Assembly: GCA_003251635.1 (NCBI GenBank)
Contig: QKEW01000012.1
Span: 1 to 53,332 of the forward strand
Length of the DNA: 53,332 bases
DNA from: a bacterium
Lineage (GTDB): Bacteria > Patescibacteriota > Minisyncoccia > Moranbacterales > GWC2-37-73
Direction: 5' to 3'
The position numbers were made by a program, and so were the translations under genes. The notes under the pieces are model-generated. The model searched no databases, was not told where the DNA came from, and worked only from the letters and a program-made list of their open reading frames with translations. The first letter of the stretch is position 1. The number at the start of each line of letters is the position of its first letter. This document shows positions 1 to 8,556 of this stretch, piece by piece.

Positions 1-2058
1 TGGTGGGGTAGTGAGAATGGTCCGGAAAAAACCAGCGATTCAAACGGTAACACGGTTTATCCAAAAATTGTGGGTCAAGCAGATTTTTCCGATTGGCGAG
101 AGAAGGAAGAATTTCATGACCCGGTAATTATTGTGCCGGGGATTTTGGGGTCTCAAAAGGTTGACGGAAAATGGCAGATGGATTTAATTTTTCACGTTTA
201 TGACAATCTTTATAAGGAATTTACCGCTAATGGATATACAGTTGAAGATGATTTATATAAATTTCCCTACGAATGGCGCGACAGCAATATTGATAACGCC
301 AAACTTTTGAAAGAAAAAATTGAAGAAATCAAAGAAGAAAAAAACTGGCCGAAAGTTGATATCGTAGCTCACTCAATGGGTGGGCTTTTGGCAAGAGAAT
401 ATATTGAATCGGATTATTATGGAGACGACGTTGATCAGCTTATAACTTTAGGCACCCCACACCTTGGAGCGCCTGAGTCTTATTTAAAGTGGGACGGCGA
501 TAAATGGTTTTGGTCTTTGGGGGATATTTATACAAAAAATATCATCAAACAAGAAGCTGAGGAGATGGGATATGATGACATTTTTGACTATGTTCATGAA
601 AGACCCGTTGAATCTCTGAAAGAGCTACTGCCGACCTATGAATATTTGCAAGAAGTTGATAATGATTACAAATACAAGATTTATCCTCAAGACTATCCGC
701 GTAATGAATTTTTGGAAAATCTCAACAGTCAAGAGAATATTAAAAAATTGGAAAACATTGAATTTGATAAAATAGTGGGCAAATTGAATAATGAAAATAT
801 TACAATAGCAGGTTTTAATGTTATTGACGCGGATATGGGGAAATATTGGGAGCACGGTTATCCTCTTGGACTAGAAATTCCAATTATTGGAAAATCATCA
901 ATGTTTTATAGTGATGGAGACAAAACAGTTCCAATATTTTCAGCCAAGAGTCAAGAAATTCCCGAGGATGACCTTGTTGAAGTTGTCTCCGATCATCGTT
1001 CACTGCCAACTGAGGCTCAAAAGGATGTGTTGGAACTTTTGACTGGAGTAAGGCCGGAAAATGAAAAAAGAGATTCTCTAATTAAAGATATGTTAATAAT
1101 CTCAGTTTTCTCTCCAATTGACATCAATCTTACTTACCAAGACCAATCCGGCCAAACTCAAACCATCGGAGCCAATCAACCCAATCCAACCGAAGACGGA
1201 GCTTTCTACGCCAAATATTATCTTCAAGACGAAAACAAGCAAAACCTTGGGCAAGAAATCGAATTCATAACTGTACCTAATCCAACTGAAAGTGATTACC
1301 AACTCCAAACTATTGGCACCAGCCAAGGAAATTACAAAATTGAAGTTGTCAGAATATTGGAAGACCAAGATGGTCAAACTCAAGAACAGACAATTGAATT
1401 TACTGGCACTACTGAACCCAATCAAACCCAAGATTTAAATTTTCAAATTCAAAACAATCAACTTATCAATCAACAAGACCAACAAGCTCCTCAGATTGAA
1501 ATTCAAAGTCCCCAAAATCAAACTTATCTCAACAGTGGGCAATTAAAATTCGAATTCCAAGCAAATGACAACATCTCTGAAATTCAAAACATCCAAATTC
1601 AAAAATATCTTGACGCAAAAGAAACTCAAGAAGAAGTAATCCTGGACCTCTCCCTTCAAAAACTTGGTAAGCATCAATTCAAAATCATAGCTCAAGATGA
1701 AGCTCAAAACCAGAGTGAAAAAACGGTTGAGTTTGAAATTGGCACTGATCTGCCAACTTTCACTTCAAATCTGGACCACTACGAAGATTTGAAACTCCTG
1801 CGTTCCCAAGAAACCAGATTTATCCAACAAATCTTGAAAAAGATCCAAAGGCTTCAAGCTATTAAAAAAATGATCCAAGATTCTTCCAAACTAAAAAAGA
1901 AAGACAAAGAACATTTAGAAAAACTGGTAGATAAATTAATTCAAAAGACTTTGGATGGTTTGGAAAAAAACATCCAAGCCAAAACCGAAAAGAAAATTTC
2001 TCCCAATGCCAAGGAACTTTTATTGGACCAGCTTGATTGGTTGGGGAAAAATCTCTAA
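1..2058 (+). CDS. LCAT-like alpha/beta hydrolase (lipase/acyltransferase), 5'-truncated by window
   Basis: The reading frame is open from base 1, so the GTG at 70 offered by the ORF track is internal and the true start lies outside the window. The N-terminal half has the lecithin:cholesterol acyltransferase/lipase pattern: 'IIVPGILGS' (oxyanion strand), a nucleophile elbow 'AHSMGG' with Ser at about residue 102 (track numbering), then 'GDKTVP' and 'SDHRS', which likely supply the acid and His of the triad. Residues about 340-560 form an Ig-like, strongly Gln/Asn-rich region, followed by a basic helical C-terminus. The family hydrolyses or transfers acyl esters. The extra C-terminal modules suggest a secreted or surface-bound enzyme, but the signal peptide would be upstream and cannot be seen. 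Substrate unknown. Confidence 0.8.
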   Translation, partial: WWGSENGPEKTSDSNGNTVYPKIVGQADFSDWREKEEFHDPVIIVPGILGSQKVDGKWQMDLIFHVYDNLYKEFTANGYTVEDDLYKFPYEWRDSNIDNAKLLKEKIEEIKEEKNWPKVDIVAHSMGGLLAREYIESDYYGDDVDQLITLGTPHLGAPESYLKWDGDKWFWSLGDIYTKNIIKQEAEEMGYDDIFDYVHERPVESLKELLPTYEYLQEVDNDYKYKIYPQDYPRNEFLENLNSQENIKKLENIEFDKIVGKLNNENITIAGFNVIDADMGKYWEHGYPLGLEIPIIGKSSMFYSDGDKTVPIFSAKSQEIPEDDLVEVVSDHRSLPTEAQKDVLELLTGVRPENEKRDSLIKDMLIISVFSPIDINLTYQDQSGQTQTIGANQPNPTEDGAFYAKYYLQDENKQNLGQEIEFITVPNPTESDYQLQTIGTSQGNYKIEVVRILEDQDGQTQEQTIEFTGTTEPNQTQDLNFQIQNNQLINQQDQQAPQIEIQSPQNQTYLNSGQLKFEFQANDNISEIQNIQIQKYLDAKETQEEVILDLSLQKLGKHQFKIIAQDEAQNQSEKTVEFEIGTDLPTFTSNLDHYEDLKLLRSQETRFIQQILKKIQRLQAIKKMIQDSSKLKKKDKEHLEKLVDKLIQKTLDGLEKNIQAKTEKKISPNAKELLLDQLDWLGKNL

Positions 2059-2092
2059 AATTAAAACAAATAACAAACAAAAACAAATTTTG

Positions 2093-2548
2093 ATGAAAAT
2101 TGGCAAACTGGTTTCTTTTGAAAAAACAATTGGGGCGGTAATCTTTCGACGGGAAGTAGATCGAACTTTTTTTCTGTTGGTCTATTCTGGATATTGGGGT
2201 CTGCCTAAGGGTCATCCAGAAGAAGATGAGAATGAAAAGCAAACTCTCAAAAGGGAAGTTCAGGAAGAAACTGGGATTGATGATTTGAAAATCTTGGAGG
2301 GCTTTCGAGAGAGTTTTTGGTTCAGCTATAAGCCGGGAGCTCAAGAACGTCAAAAAAGAAACTTTCGTTGGATCGTGAAAAAGTTTGTGCACTATCTGGC
2401 TCAAACCCAAAGTGAAGAAGTTTTGCTGTCCGAAGAGCATTCGGATCATGTTTGGCTGGAATTTGATGAGGCTTTGAAAAAAATCACACATACCAGCGCC
2501 CGTCGAGTTTTGCAAAAAGCCGGAAAATTTTTGAAAGATTTTGACTAG
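2093..2548 (+). CDS. Nudix hydrolase (Ap4A-hydrolase-like)
   Basis: The first ATG that gives a normal Nudix N-terminus (MKIGKLVSFEKTIGAV) is at 2093; the track start at 1955 would run 104 bases into the lipase gene. A perfect Nudix box GX5EX7REVXEETGI lies at about residues 44-66, starting in 'GLPKGHPEEDENEKQ'. The family cleaves nucleoside diphosphates linked to another moiety. The 'WGLPKGH' context resembles bacterial diadenosine tetraphosphate or RNA-pyrophosphohydrolase members, which would mean housecleaning of alarmone-like dinucleotides; the substrate is inferred. The gene starts 34 bases after the lipase stop, has no visible Shine-Dalgarno, and is probably cotranscribed with its neighbours. 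Confidence 0.85.
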   Translation: MKIGKLVSFEKTIGAVIFRREVDRTFFLLVYSGYWGLPKGHPEEDENEKQTLKREVQEETGIDDLKILEGFRESFWFSYKPGAQERQKRNFRWIVKKFVHYLAQTQSEEVLLSEEHSDHVWLEFDEALKKITHTSARRVLQKAGKFLKDFD

Positions 2549-2597
2549 AAGTTTTTATTATAAATGAAGGACTTTTTATAATTCAACTTTTAGACAA

Positions 2598-2924
2598 ATG
2601 AGAAAATATCATCAAATCGGCAAAAGGCCAGGCCGACCGGCCTATCGAACCGCCGCTTCTTTTCGTGAAAAGGTCTTGAGGATAGTTGGAAAAATTCCGG
2701 CCGGAAAAACGCTGACCTACAAACAGGTAGCTCGAAAGGCTGGCAGTCCGCAAGCCGCTCGGGCAGTCGGCAATGTTTTGCATACCAATCAGGACCCGCA
2801 GATTCCTTGTCATCGAGTGATTCGCTCTGACGGAAAAATTGGCGGATACAATCGCGGATCAGCGCGCAAGCGAATTTTGTTGAAAGAGGAGGGAATTGAT
2901 ATGACAAATTTTGGAAGAAAATAG
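2598..2924 (+). CDS. Methylated-DNA--protein-cysteine methyltransferase, catalytic domain only
   Basis: This 108-aa protein matches the C-terminal DNA-binding/catalytic domain of O6-alkylguanine-DNA alkyltransferases. It has the winged-helix segment with 'GKTLTYKQVA' and 'ARAVGNVL' and the active-site motif 'PCHRVIRSDGKIGGY' with Cys71. The cysteine is present, so it should be a real suicide alkyltransferase and not an alkyltransferase-like (ATL) protein, where this residue is Trp. The N-terminal domain found in Ada/Ogt is absent, which is common in small genomes. It acts in the cytoplasm by moving an alkyl group from guanine O6 to the cysteine. The ATG at 2598 follows an AT-rich gap of about 50 bases with no clear Shine-Dalgarno. 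Confidence 0.9.
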   Translation: MRKYHQIGKRPGRPAYRTAASFREKVLRIVGKIPAGKTLTYKQVARKAGSPQAARAVGNVLHTNQDPQIPCHRVIRSDGKIGGYNRGSARKRILLKEEGIDMTNFGRK

Positions 2925-2967
2925 ATTTTCTAGGCTTCTAGTTTTTTTATTGGAATGGAATTTAGTC

Positions 2968-2996
2968 TTGCTTTGGTGGCTTTTTTGGGTTAAGAT
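2968..2996 (+). promoter_or_regulatory. Sigma70-type promoter for secDF
   Basis: TTGCTT, a 17-base spacer, then TAAGAT. The predicted start site is about 27 bases before the secD ATG, giving a short leader without Shine-Dalgarno. Confidence 0.55.
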
Positions 2997-3029
2997 TCGA
3001 AAAGAACAACTTGCTTAATAAAATCAGAA

Positions 3030-4727
3030 ATGAAAGGAAATAAAAAAATTAGAAATAGGTTTTGGGCAATAATGCTCTTGTTTGTTGTAACGGTAGTTAT
3101 TGCTTTTCCCCGAACGGTGGGATTTTGGCCGGCTCTCAAAGAGCGATTGGAAAAATTCGAGATCAGTTTGGGTCTGGATTTGCAAGGCGGGATTCATTTG
3201 GAATATTTGGCCAATACCTCCGAGATTGAGGATTCAAAAAAGGCCGAAGCTTTGCAGGCAGTGCAAGATGTGGTTGAAAGGCGAGTGAATGCTTTTGGGG
3301 TGGGTGAGCCTTTGGTCCAAACTTCCAAAAGTGGCAATGAGGATCGTTTGATTGTCGAATTGCCTGGTGTGGCTGACGTTGAAGAGGCTAAAAGTCGGAT
3401 CAAAGACACGCCGATTTTGGAGTTTCGTCAGGAAGCCGGACCGGAAAGTGAGGGTCAAAAAACTATAGATAATTTGAATTCACAATCTCAAGCCAAAGCT
3501 CAGGAAGTTTTGGATCGGGCTAAGAGTGGTGAAAATTTTGAAGATCTAGCCAAAGAATTCAGTCAGGATCCGGGAAGCCGTGATGAAGGCGGGGATTTGG
3601 GTTTTGTGAAAAAAGGAACTTTCGTGGCTCCTTTTGATGAGGTTTTGTTTGGAAAAAACTTGGCGGACGGAGAAATTTATGGCGAATTGGTGGAGAGTGA
3701 TTATGGTTGGCACATCATTCAAAAAGTTGAGCAACGGGGCGAAGGAGATAATTTGGAAATTCATGCCCGGCATATTTTGTTTCAAAAATGGAATTTGGAC
3801 ATGATTCCGCAGCTAGCCTATGAAGCTACTGGGCTAACTGGAAAAAATTTGAAAAATGCTCAAGTAGTTTTTAGCGGACAGGGAGTCAGTGAACCTCAGG
3901 TAGCTATTAAGTTTGATGATGAAGGTACCAAGCTTTTTGCTGAAATTACTAAAAATAATCTGGGTAAAAGTCTGGCCATCTTTTTAGATGGACAATTGCA
4001 AAGTGCGCCGACTGTGCAAAGTGAAATCACTGACGGAGAAGCGGTGATTACTGGAAATTTCACAGTGGATGACGCTAAGGATTTGGTGCGTCGACTCAAT
4101 GAGGGAGCTTTGCCTGTTTCTTTGGAATTGATTTCTCAACAAAGCGTGGAGGCCTCTTTGGGCGCTCAGTCTTTGACTAAAAGTTTGAAAGCCGGAATGA
4201 TTGGCTTGGCGGCTATTGTGATTTTCATGATTGTCTATTACCGATTTTTGGGTTTGGTGGCTTCTTTGGGCTTGTTGATCTACACCACCTTGATGATTTG
4301 CATCTTCAAGCTTTCCGGTGTTTTGAGTCCGTGGCCAATCACCTTGTCGCTTTCGGGTATTGCCGGATTTATTTTGACCATGGGAATGGCGGTGGATGCC
4401 AATGTTTTGATTTTTGAAAGAATTAAGGAAGAGATTCGCGAAGGTAAAAGCATCAGAAGAGCCTTGGAAGAAGGTTTCAGACGAGCTTGGCCAAGTATTC
4501 GCGATGGTAATCTTTCTACCATCCTAACTTCAGTGATTTTGATTTGGTTTGGAACCAGTTTTGTGAAAGGTTTTGCTTTGATTTTGGTAATCGGAGTTCT
4601 GGTTTCAATGTTCACAGCCATTGTTTTGGTTCAAAACATTTTGCGATTTTTGATTGGCCAATGGGCTGAAAAAAGACCTTGGCTTTTGGTGCGAATAGGT
4701 AAGAATAAGAATTTAAACGAGCAATAA
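3030..4727 (+). CDS. secD: Protein translocase subunit SecD with inserted parvulin-type PPIase domain
   Basis: SecD works with SecF to pull translocating proteins out of the SecYEG channel using the proton gradient. An N-terminal membrane segment is followed by the 'GLDLQGG' motif (about residue 48), the first periplasmic subdomain ending 'TPILEFRQE', and a C-terminal block of five membrane helices including 'GMAVDANVLIFERIKEE'. Between them (about residues 140-252) sits extra sequence typical of PpiC/parvulin isomerases: 'GENFEDLAKEFSQDPGS', 'GGDLGFVKKG', 'YGWHIIQKVEQRG', then 'IHARHILFQ', before the normal P1 head resumes at 'EATGLTGKNLKNAQV'. The strand 'ARHILF', normally first in parvulins, comes last here. 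The fusion would put a prolyl isomerase at the exit of the translocon. secF follows after 2 bases. Confidence 0.95.
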   Translation: MKGNKKIRNRFWAIMLLFVVTVVIAFPRTVGFWPALKERLEKFEISLGLDLQGGIHLEYLANTSEIEDSKKAEALQAVQDVVERRVNAFGVGEPLVQTSKSGNEDRLIVELPGVADVEEAKSRIKDTPILEFRQEAGPESEGQKTIDNLNSQSQAKAQEVLDRAKSGENFEDLAKEFSQDPGSRDEGGDLGFVKKGTFVAPFDEVLFGKNLADGEIYGELVESDYGWHIIQKVEQRGEGDNLEIHARHILFQKWNLDMIPQLAYEATGLTGKNLKNAQVVFSGQGVSEPQVAIKFDDEGTKLFAEITKNNLGKSLAIFLDGQLQSAPTVQSEITDGEAVITGNFTVDDAKDLVRRLNEGALPVSLELISQQSVEASLGAQSLTKSLKAGMIGLAAIVIFMIVYYRFLGLVASLGLLIYTTLMICIFKLSGVLSPWPITLSLSGIAGFILTMGMAVDANVLIFERIKEEIREGKSIRRALEEGFRRAWPSIRDGNLSTILTSVILIWFGTSFVKGFALILVIGVLVSMFTAIVLVQNILRFLIGQWAEKRPWLLVRIGKNKNLNEQ

Positions 4728-4729
4728 AA

Positions 4730-5641
4730 ATGTTTAATATTATTGGAAGAAGAAAATACGCCTATATTTTTTCCAGCTTTTTGGTGGCAGCTAGTTTGGT
4801 TTTTTTGGCAGCTTGGGGCCTGCGTCTGGGCATTGATTTTAAAGGCGGAACTTTGATGGAGATCAAGTTTTCAGCTGATAAAGAAATTTCCAAAGATCAA
4901 TTGCAAGAAGTTTTGGAGCCGGTGGTATTAGGCAGTTTGCAAATTCAGGCTAGTGAAAATGGAGCCTACATTTTGCGCTATGGAAATTCCGACGAGAATT
5001 CCAACAATGCGGCTTTTGAAAAAATCAAAGGCTTGGATGAAAATGTGGAGCAACTGCGGGTTGATTTCATCGGGGCTTCAATTTCTTCCCAGATTAAAAA
5101 AAGTGCCGGAGTGGCTTTATTTTTGGCAGTAGTTGGCATTGCGCTCTATGTGGCCTGGGCTTTTCGCAAAGTTTCCTATCCGGTTCCATCTTGGCAATAT
5201 GGCTTGGGAGCCATCATCGCTTTGGCTCATGACATCATCATAACCCTGGGAGTTTTTGCGGTCTTGGGACATTTTTGGCAAGTGGAAGTTGGAATTCCAT
5301 TTGTGGCGGCTCTGCTAACCATTTTGGGTTATTCAGTCAACGATACCATCGTGGTTTATGATCGTACTCGAGAAAATTTGCTCCGTTCTTCACGCAAAGA
5401 AGATTTTGAAAAGATCGTGAACAAATCAATCAATGAAACTTTAGCTCGCTCGATCAATTCTTCTTTGACGGTATTGGTAGTGTTGGTGGCAATAATTTTC
5501 TTTGGAGGTGAAACGTTGAAATATTTTTCTCTGGCACTTTTGGTGGGAATCGGATTCGGAACCTATTCGTCTGTCTATGTAGCCAGCGCTTTGTTGGTGA
5601 CCAGCTGGAAAAGAGGTTTGAAAAATAAGAGTAATAATTAA
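4730..5641 (+). CDS. secF: Protein translocase subunit SecF
   Basis: This 303-aa protein of normal SecF length has an N-terminal membrane helix, the signature 'GIDFKGGTLMEI' at about residue 33, a small periplasmic domain, and a C-terminal helix bundle with 'LTILGYSVNDTIVVYDRTREN'-type sequence (partner to the SecD 'DANVLIFER' helix) and 'SINETLARSINSSLTVL'. It forms the SecDF auxiliary translocase with the gene two bases upstream; the two are certainly cotranscribed. The ATG at 4730 is the only sensible start. No Shine-Dalgarno is seen, so translation probably depends on coupling to secD. Confidence 0.96.
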   Translation: MFNIIGRRKYAYIFSSFLVAASLVFLAAWGLRLGIDFKGGTLMEIKFSADKEISKDQLQEVLEPVVLGSLQIQASENGAYILRYGNSDENSNNAAFEKIKGLDENVEQLRVDFIGASISSQIKKSAGVALFLAVVGIALYVAWAFRKVSYPVPSWQYGLGAIIALAHDIIITLGVFAVLGHFWQVEVGIPFVAALLTILGYSVNDTIVVYDRTRENLLRSSRKEDFEKIVNKSINETLARSINSSLTVLVVLVAIIFFGGETLKYFSLALLVGIGFGTYSSVYVASALLVTSWKRGLKNKSNN

Positions 5642-5650
5642 AATAAATCC

Positions 5651-5968
5651 ATGTTGAACATTTTTAAGAAAAAAACTAATAGTGTTTCCGATGACAATCA
5701 AAAAGCGCAACAAAAAAAGGCTGAGCAGGAAATGATGGAAAAAATTCCCGGAGCCGAAAACATGGGCATGCTGCAGAAAATGGCCATGAAAAAGGTGATG
5801 AAGATGAGCCCGGAGGAACGCAATAAATTGATGCAGAAAATGTTGGAGCCAAAAAATATCCAAAAGAATAAAAAGCAGATTTTGGAAATGCTGGAGCAGA
5901 TGGAAAAATCCGGTCAAATGAATAAGCACCAGGTTTTTGAGGCTAAAAAGAGACTGGGTCTTTTGTAG
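5651..5968 (+). CDS. Met/Lys-rich small protein of unknown function, cotranscribed with secDF
   Basis: A 105-aa, highly charged, entirely helical-looking protein with many methionines in amphipathic stretches such as 'MGMLQKMAMKKVMKMSPEER' and 'LMQKMLEP'. It has no signal peptide or membrane segment. I do not recognise the family. It starts 9 bases after secF and is clearly in the operon. The Met-rich amphipathic helices recall the general style of the SRP54 M domain, which binds hydrophobic signal sequences, but there is no sequence match I can claim; a role beside the translocon is inference from position only. Confidence 0.75.
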   Translation: MLNIFKKKTNSVSDDNQKAQQKKAEQEMMEKIPGAENMGMLQKMAMKKVMKMSPEERNKLMQKMLEPKNIQKNKKQILEMLEQMEKSGQMNKHQVFEAKKRLGLL

Positions 5969-6031
5969 AATTTTATCTTGTTAAATTTTTGTTTGGCGAT
6001 TTATATTCGTCGACATTATAAATATAAAAAA

Positions 6032-7240
6032 ATGACAAAAGAATTGGAACAAAAAATTGATCAAATTTTGGAAAGAGGCGTGATTGCCGAAATTTTGCCA
6101 ACCAAAGAGCAGTTCAAGCAAAAATTGCTCAGTGGTGAAAAACTGCGTTTCTATATTGGCGCTGATCCGACTGCGCCGGCTTTGCATTTGGGTCACGCTC
6201 AAAATCTGATGCTTTTGGAAGATTTTCGAAAGCTTGGACACGAAGTGATTTTTCTAATCGGAGATTTCACGGCCATGATTGGTGATCCGACTGACAAATC
6301 AGCCGCCAGAATCAAGCAAAATAGCGAGCAAGTGGAGAAAAATTTTGCCAATTGGAAAAAACAGGTTCAAAATATTTTGGATTTCGAAGATTCAAAAAAT
6401 CCGGTGCAAATTAAATTTAACTCCGAATGGTTGGGTAAATTGGATTTTGGCCAGGTTTTGGAATTGGCCAGTAATTTCACGGTTCAGCAAATGTTGGAAC
6501 GGGATATGTTTGAAAAAAGAATGCAAGATGGCGCTCCAATTTTTTTGCATGAATTTTTCTATCCGCTGATGCAGGGTTATGATAGCGTGGTGATGGATGT
6601 GGATGTGGAGCTTTGTGGCACGGATCAGATTTTCAATGCTTTGGCTGGACGGACTTTGCAAAAGAAAATTAACAACAAAGAAAAATTTGTAGTGGCGGCC
6701 AAGTTGGTGGCGGATGAAAAAACCGGCGCTTTGATGTCCAAGTCGAATGGCACTGGCATATTTTTGGATTTGGACGCCCAAAACTTGTTTGGAGCAGTGA
6801 TGGCCCAGCCGGACGGAATGATTAAGCCACTTTTGATCGGTTGCACTCGAATTTCTTTGGCGGAGATTGAAAAGTTGCTACAATTGGAAAATCCGCGCGA
6901 CGCCAAATTGGAACTGGCCGCCGAAATCGTGAAGATTTATCACGGAGAAAAAGCCGCTGGGCAAGCGCGGGAAAATTTCATCCAGACTTTTTCCAAAAAA
7001 GAAACTCCCGAAGAAGTGATTGAAGTCGGAGTTGATCAAGATCAGATCAAATTGACGGAATTTTTGGTGCGAGCCGGTCAGGCCAAGAGCTTGGGAGAGG
7101 CCAGACGAAAGGTTGAGCAGGGAGGTGTTAGCGTGGAAGGGGAAAAAATTACCGATTGGCAAGCAATTTTGGATAAAACTTTTGAAGACAAAACTTTCAA
7201 AGTCGGCAAGTTTGGATTTGTGAAAATTAAGTTTAACTAG
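6032..7240 (+). CDS. tyrS: Tyrosyl-tRNA synthetase
   Basis: A class I aminoacyl-tRNA synthetase that charges tRNA-Tyr. The HIGH-like motif is 'HLGHAQ' (about residue 52), the Tyr-binding region includes 'LMQGYDSVVMDVDVELCGTDQ', and the second signature 'LMSKSNG' supplies the KMSKS loop. An S4 RNA-binding domain closes the protein ('LTEFLVRAGQAKSLGEARRK'). The TTG at 5978 in the track adds 18 residues unlike the family; the ATG at 6032 gives the usual 'MTKELEQKIDQIL' start. The gene lies about 60 bases after the Met-rich gene and ends just before an intrinsic terminator. Confidence 0.95.
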   Translation: MTKELEQKIDQILERGVIAEILPTKEQFKQKLLSGEKLRFYIGADPTAPALHLGHAQNLMLLEDFRKLGHEVIFLIGDFTAMIGDPTDKSAARIKQNSEQVEKNFANWKKQVQNILDFEDSKNPVQIKFNSEWLGKLDFGQVLELASNFTVQQMLERDMFEKRMQDGAPIFLHEFFYPLMQGYDSVVMDVDVELCGTDQIFNALAGRTLQKKINNKEKFVVAAKLVADEKTGALMSKSNGTGIFLDLDAQNLFGAVMAQPDGMIKPLLIGCTRISLAEIEKLLQLENPRDAKLELAAEIVKIYHGEKAAGQARENFIQTFSKKETPEEVIEVGVDQDQIKLTEFLVRAGQAKSLGEARRKVEQGGVSVEGEKITDWQAILDKTFEDKTFKVGKFGFVKIKFN

Positions 7241-7272
7241 GACACCCACTTTTTATAAGAGAAAATAAAAAT

Positions 7273-7296
7273 CCGACCAAGTGGGTCGGTTTTTTT
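7273..7296 (+). terminator. Intrinsic terminator after tyrS
   Basis: CCGACC-AAGTG-GGTCGG stem-loop directly followed by seven T residues, 33 bases after the tyrS stop. Confidence 0.85.
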
Positions 7297-7305
7297 GCCC
7301 AAGAA

Positions 7306-7341
7306 AAACCCGGCAGTTCGCAAGCGTGCGATGCCGGGTTT
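7306..7341 (-). terminator. Large stem-loop, probable terminator of the minus-strand hydrolase gene
   Basis: A 10-bp perfect stem (AAACCCGGCA / TGCCGGGTTT) encloses a smaller inner stem of CGC/GCG type. It lies about 80 bases beyond the stop of the convergent 7419-8321 gene. On the minus strand the run of T comes only after the next hairpin, so the two hairpins may act together as a bidirectional barrier. Confidence 0.55.
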
Positions 7342-7418
7342 AATTTGTGAAACTTTTTTAGATTAATCATAACCGCAGATTGACCAGTGGAAGGATTTTG
7401 CGGTTAAGATAACTAAGG

Positions 7419-8321
7419 TTAAAGAAATAATTTACTGATTTCCCTGCCTAGCATGGCAGAATCTTTCCCCAAGGTTACGTTGTGTAACCCGGGAATTTTT
7501 ACGAATCTGAAGCTATCGAACCCTAGCCACTCGGTGAATATTTCCAGGTTTGATTTTTCCCAGGGCCAGTGAATTTGAGCCCAGTCCCAGCGACTCTGAA
7601 AAATAGTTATTCTTGGTAGATACTGAGCATCTTGCCTTAATATCTCTGGAATCAAAGCCTGGGAACTTCTGCGGACCTCCCAAAGAAGTTTTTGTAAATC
7701 GAAACTCCTTTTAGGGGCATGATAAAAATTTTTCAGGATATCCACCGGACTCTCTTGGAATAGGGAGCTGACCCTGGTCAATAACCCTGAAATTGAGAAA
7801 GCTAGTGCAACCCAAACTTGGAAAGATCTCCTGAGGCTCAGTGGGTTGACAAGTATCACTTCTTTTATCTTTACTTTGGATTTATTTCTGCTGGCTAATG
7901 ACGCCATTTCCAGTATATTGCTGGCAGCGTTGGAATGGCCGAAAAGAATTACTTCTCCTACTCCTCTTAGTTTTTCCAGGAGTTGAAGAGCGGCGCTGGC
8001 TCCATGCAAGGGTTTGTCTTTGAAAACATCCCATGGTAATTCATCGGATTTTCCGTAACCAAACGGTGAAATCACGATGGTTTTTCGACCATAGTAGATG
8101 GCCGGTTCAAAGCATGGCAGAAGATCTGTTCCGCCACCGGGAAAAATGAATATGGGGGTTTTATTTTCTGACCCTGATTCTTCTGGAACAACCAGATATT
8201 CCAGATTATACGTTTTACCGTCATCCAGTGTAATGTAGGTAGTTTCGGTTTCTTGCAATGACCCTGCTATTGCAAGAGTTCTCTTGGCCGCAGTAGAATC
8301 CATTGGTTTTTTAAAGAACAT
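7419..8321 (-). CDS. Alpha/beta hydrolase family protein
   Basis: A 300-aa soluble protein with an alpha/beta-hydrolase layout: 'IFIFPGGGTD' (oxyanion loop), 'ISPFGYGKSDELPW', a nucleophile elbow 'LFGHSNAAS' with Ser at about residue 125, and a C-terminal 'IPGLHNVTLGKDSA' that supplies the likely catalytic His. It resembles proline iminopeptidase/haloalkane dehalogenase-type enzymes, but the substrate cannot be told. Unlike its housekeeping neighbours it has a strong Shine-Dalgarno (AAAGGAGG, 6 bases before ATG), its own minus-strand promoter, a leader of about 60 bases, and less TTG/GAA-dominated codon use. It is flanked by convergent and divergent genes, so it is a single-gene unit and possibly acquired. 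Confidence 0.8.
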   Translation of the reverse strand: MFFKKPMDSTAAKRTLAIAGSLQETETTYITLDDGKTYNLEYLVVPEESGSENKTPIFIFPGGGTDLLPCFEPAIYYGRKTIVISPFGYGKSDELPWDVFKDKPLHGASAALQLLEKLRGVGEVILFGHSNAASNILEMASLASRNKSKVKIKEVILVNPLSLRRSFQVWVALAFSISGLLTRVSSLFQESPVDILKNFYHAPKRSFDLQKLLWEVRRSSQALIPEILRQDAQYLPRITIFQSRWDWAQIHWPWEKSNLEIFTEWLGFDSFRFVKIPGLHNVTLGKDSAMLGREISKLFL

Positions 8322-8388
8322 AGTTTGCCTCCTTTTGGATTTGGGAATTATTATCTGATTTACGGAAATATTTTTTAGGCAACGGTGG

Positions 8389-8417
8389 ATTATAACTGAA
8401 AATCAATGAAAAGTCAA
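8389..8417 (-). promoter_or_regulatory. Sigma70-type promoter for the 7419-8321 hydrolase
   Basis: On the minus strand: TTGACT, a 17-base spacer, then TATAAT. It predicts a leader of about 60 bases that ends in the AAAGGAGG ribosome site. Confidence 0.7.
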
Positions 8418-8489
8418 GGTTTTTTAGATTTTTTTCCAAGACTTTCGAGTTTAGTACTTTTCTTTAGTGCTTATTATTACAATTTGATT

Positions 8490-8518
8490 TTGACTTTTTT
8501 GGTCTTTGTCTTTAAAAT
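8490..8518 (+). promoter_or_regulatory. Sigma70-type promoter for pheST
   Basis: TTGACT, a 17-base spacer, then TAAAAT. The start site is expected about 32 bases before the pheS ATG. No attenuator or T-box is visible. Confidence 0.65.
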
Positions 8519-8556
8519 AAACTTATTGGAAAAACTAATCTTTTGGCGGAAAAATC

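Noticed and set aside
1862-2515. Minus-strand ORF of 217 aa opposite the lipase and Nudix genes
   Set aside because: It is the mirror of two well-supported genes; the protein is Phe-rich with no motif, as expected for an antisense shadow.
5441-5929. His/Leu/Phe-rich minus-strand ORF opposite secF and the Met-rich gene
   Set aside because: Antisense of Met/Lys/Glu codons gives His/Phe/Leu; no promoter or ribosome site.
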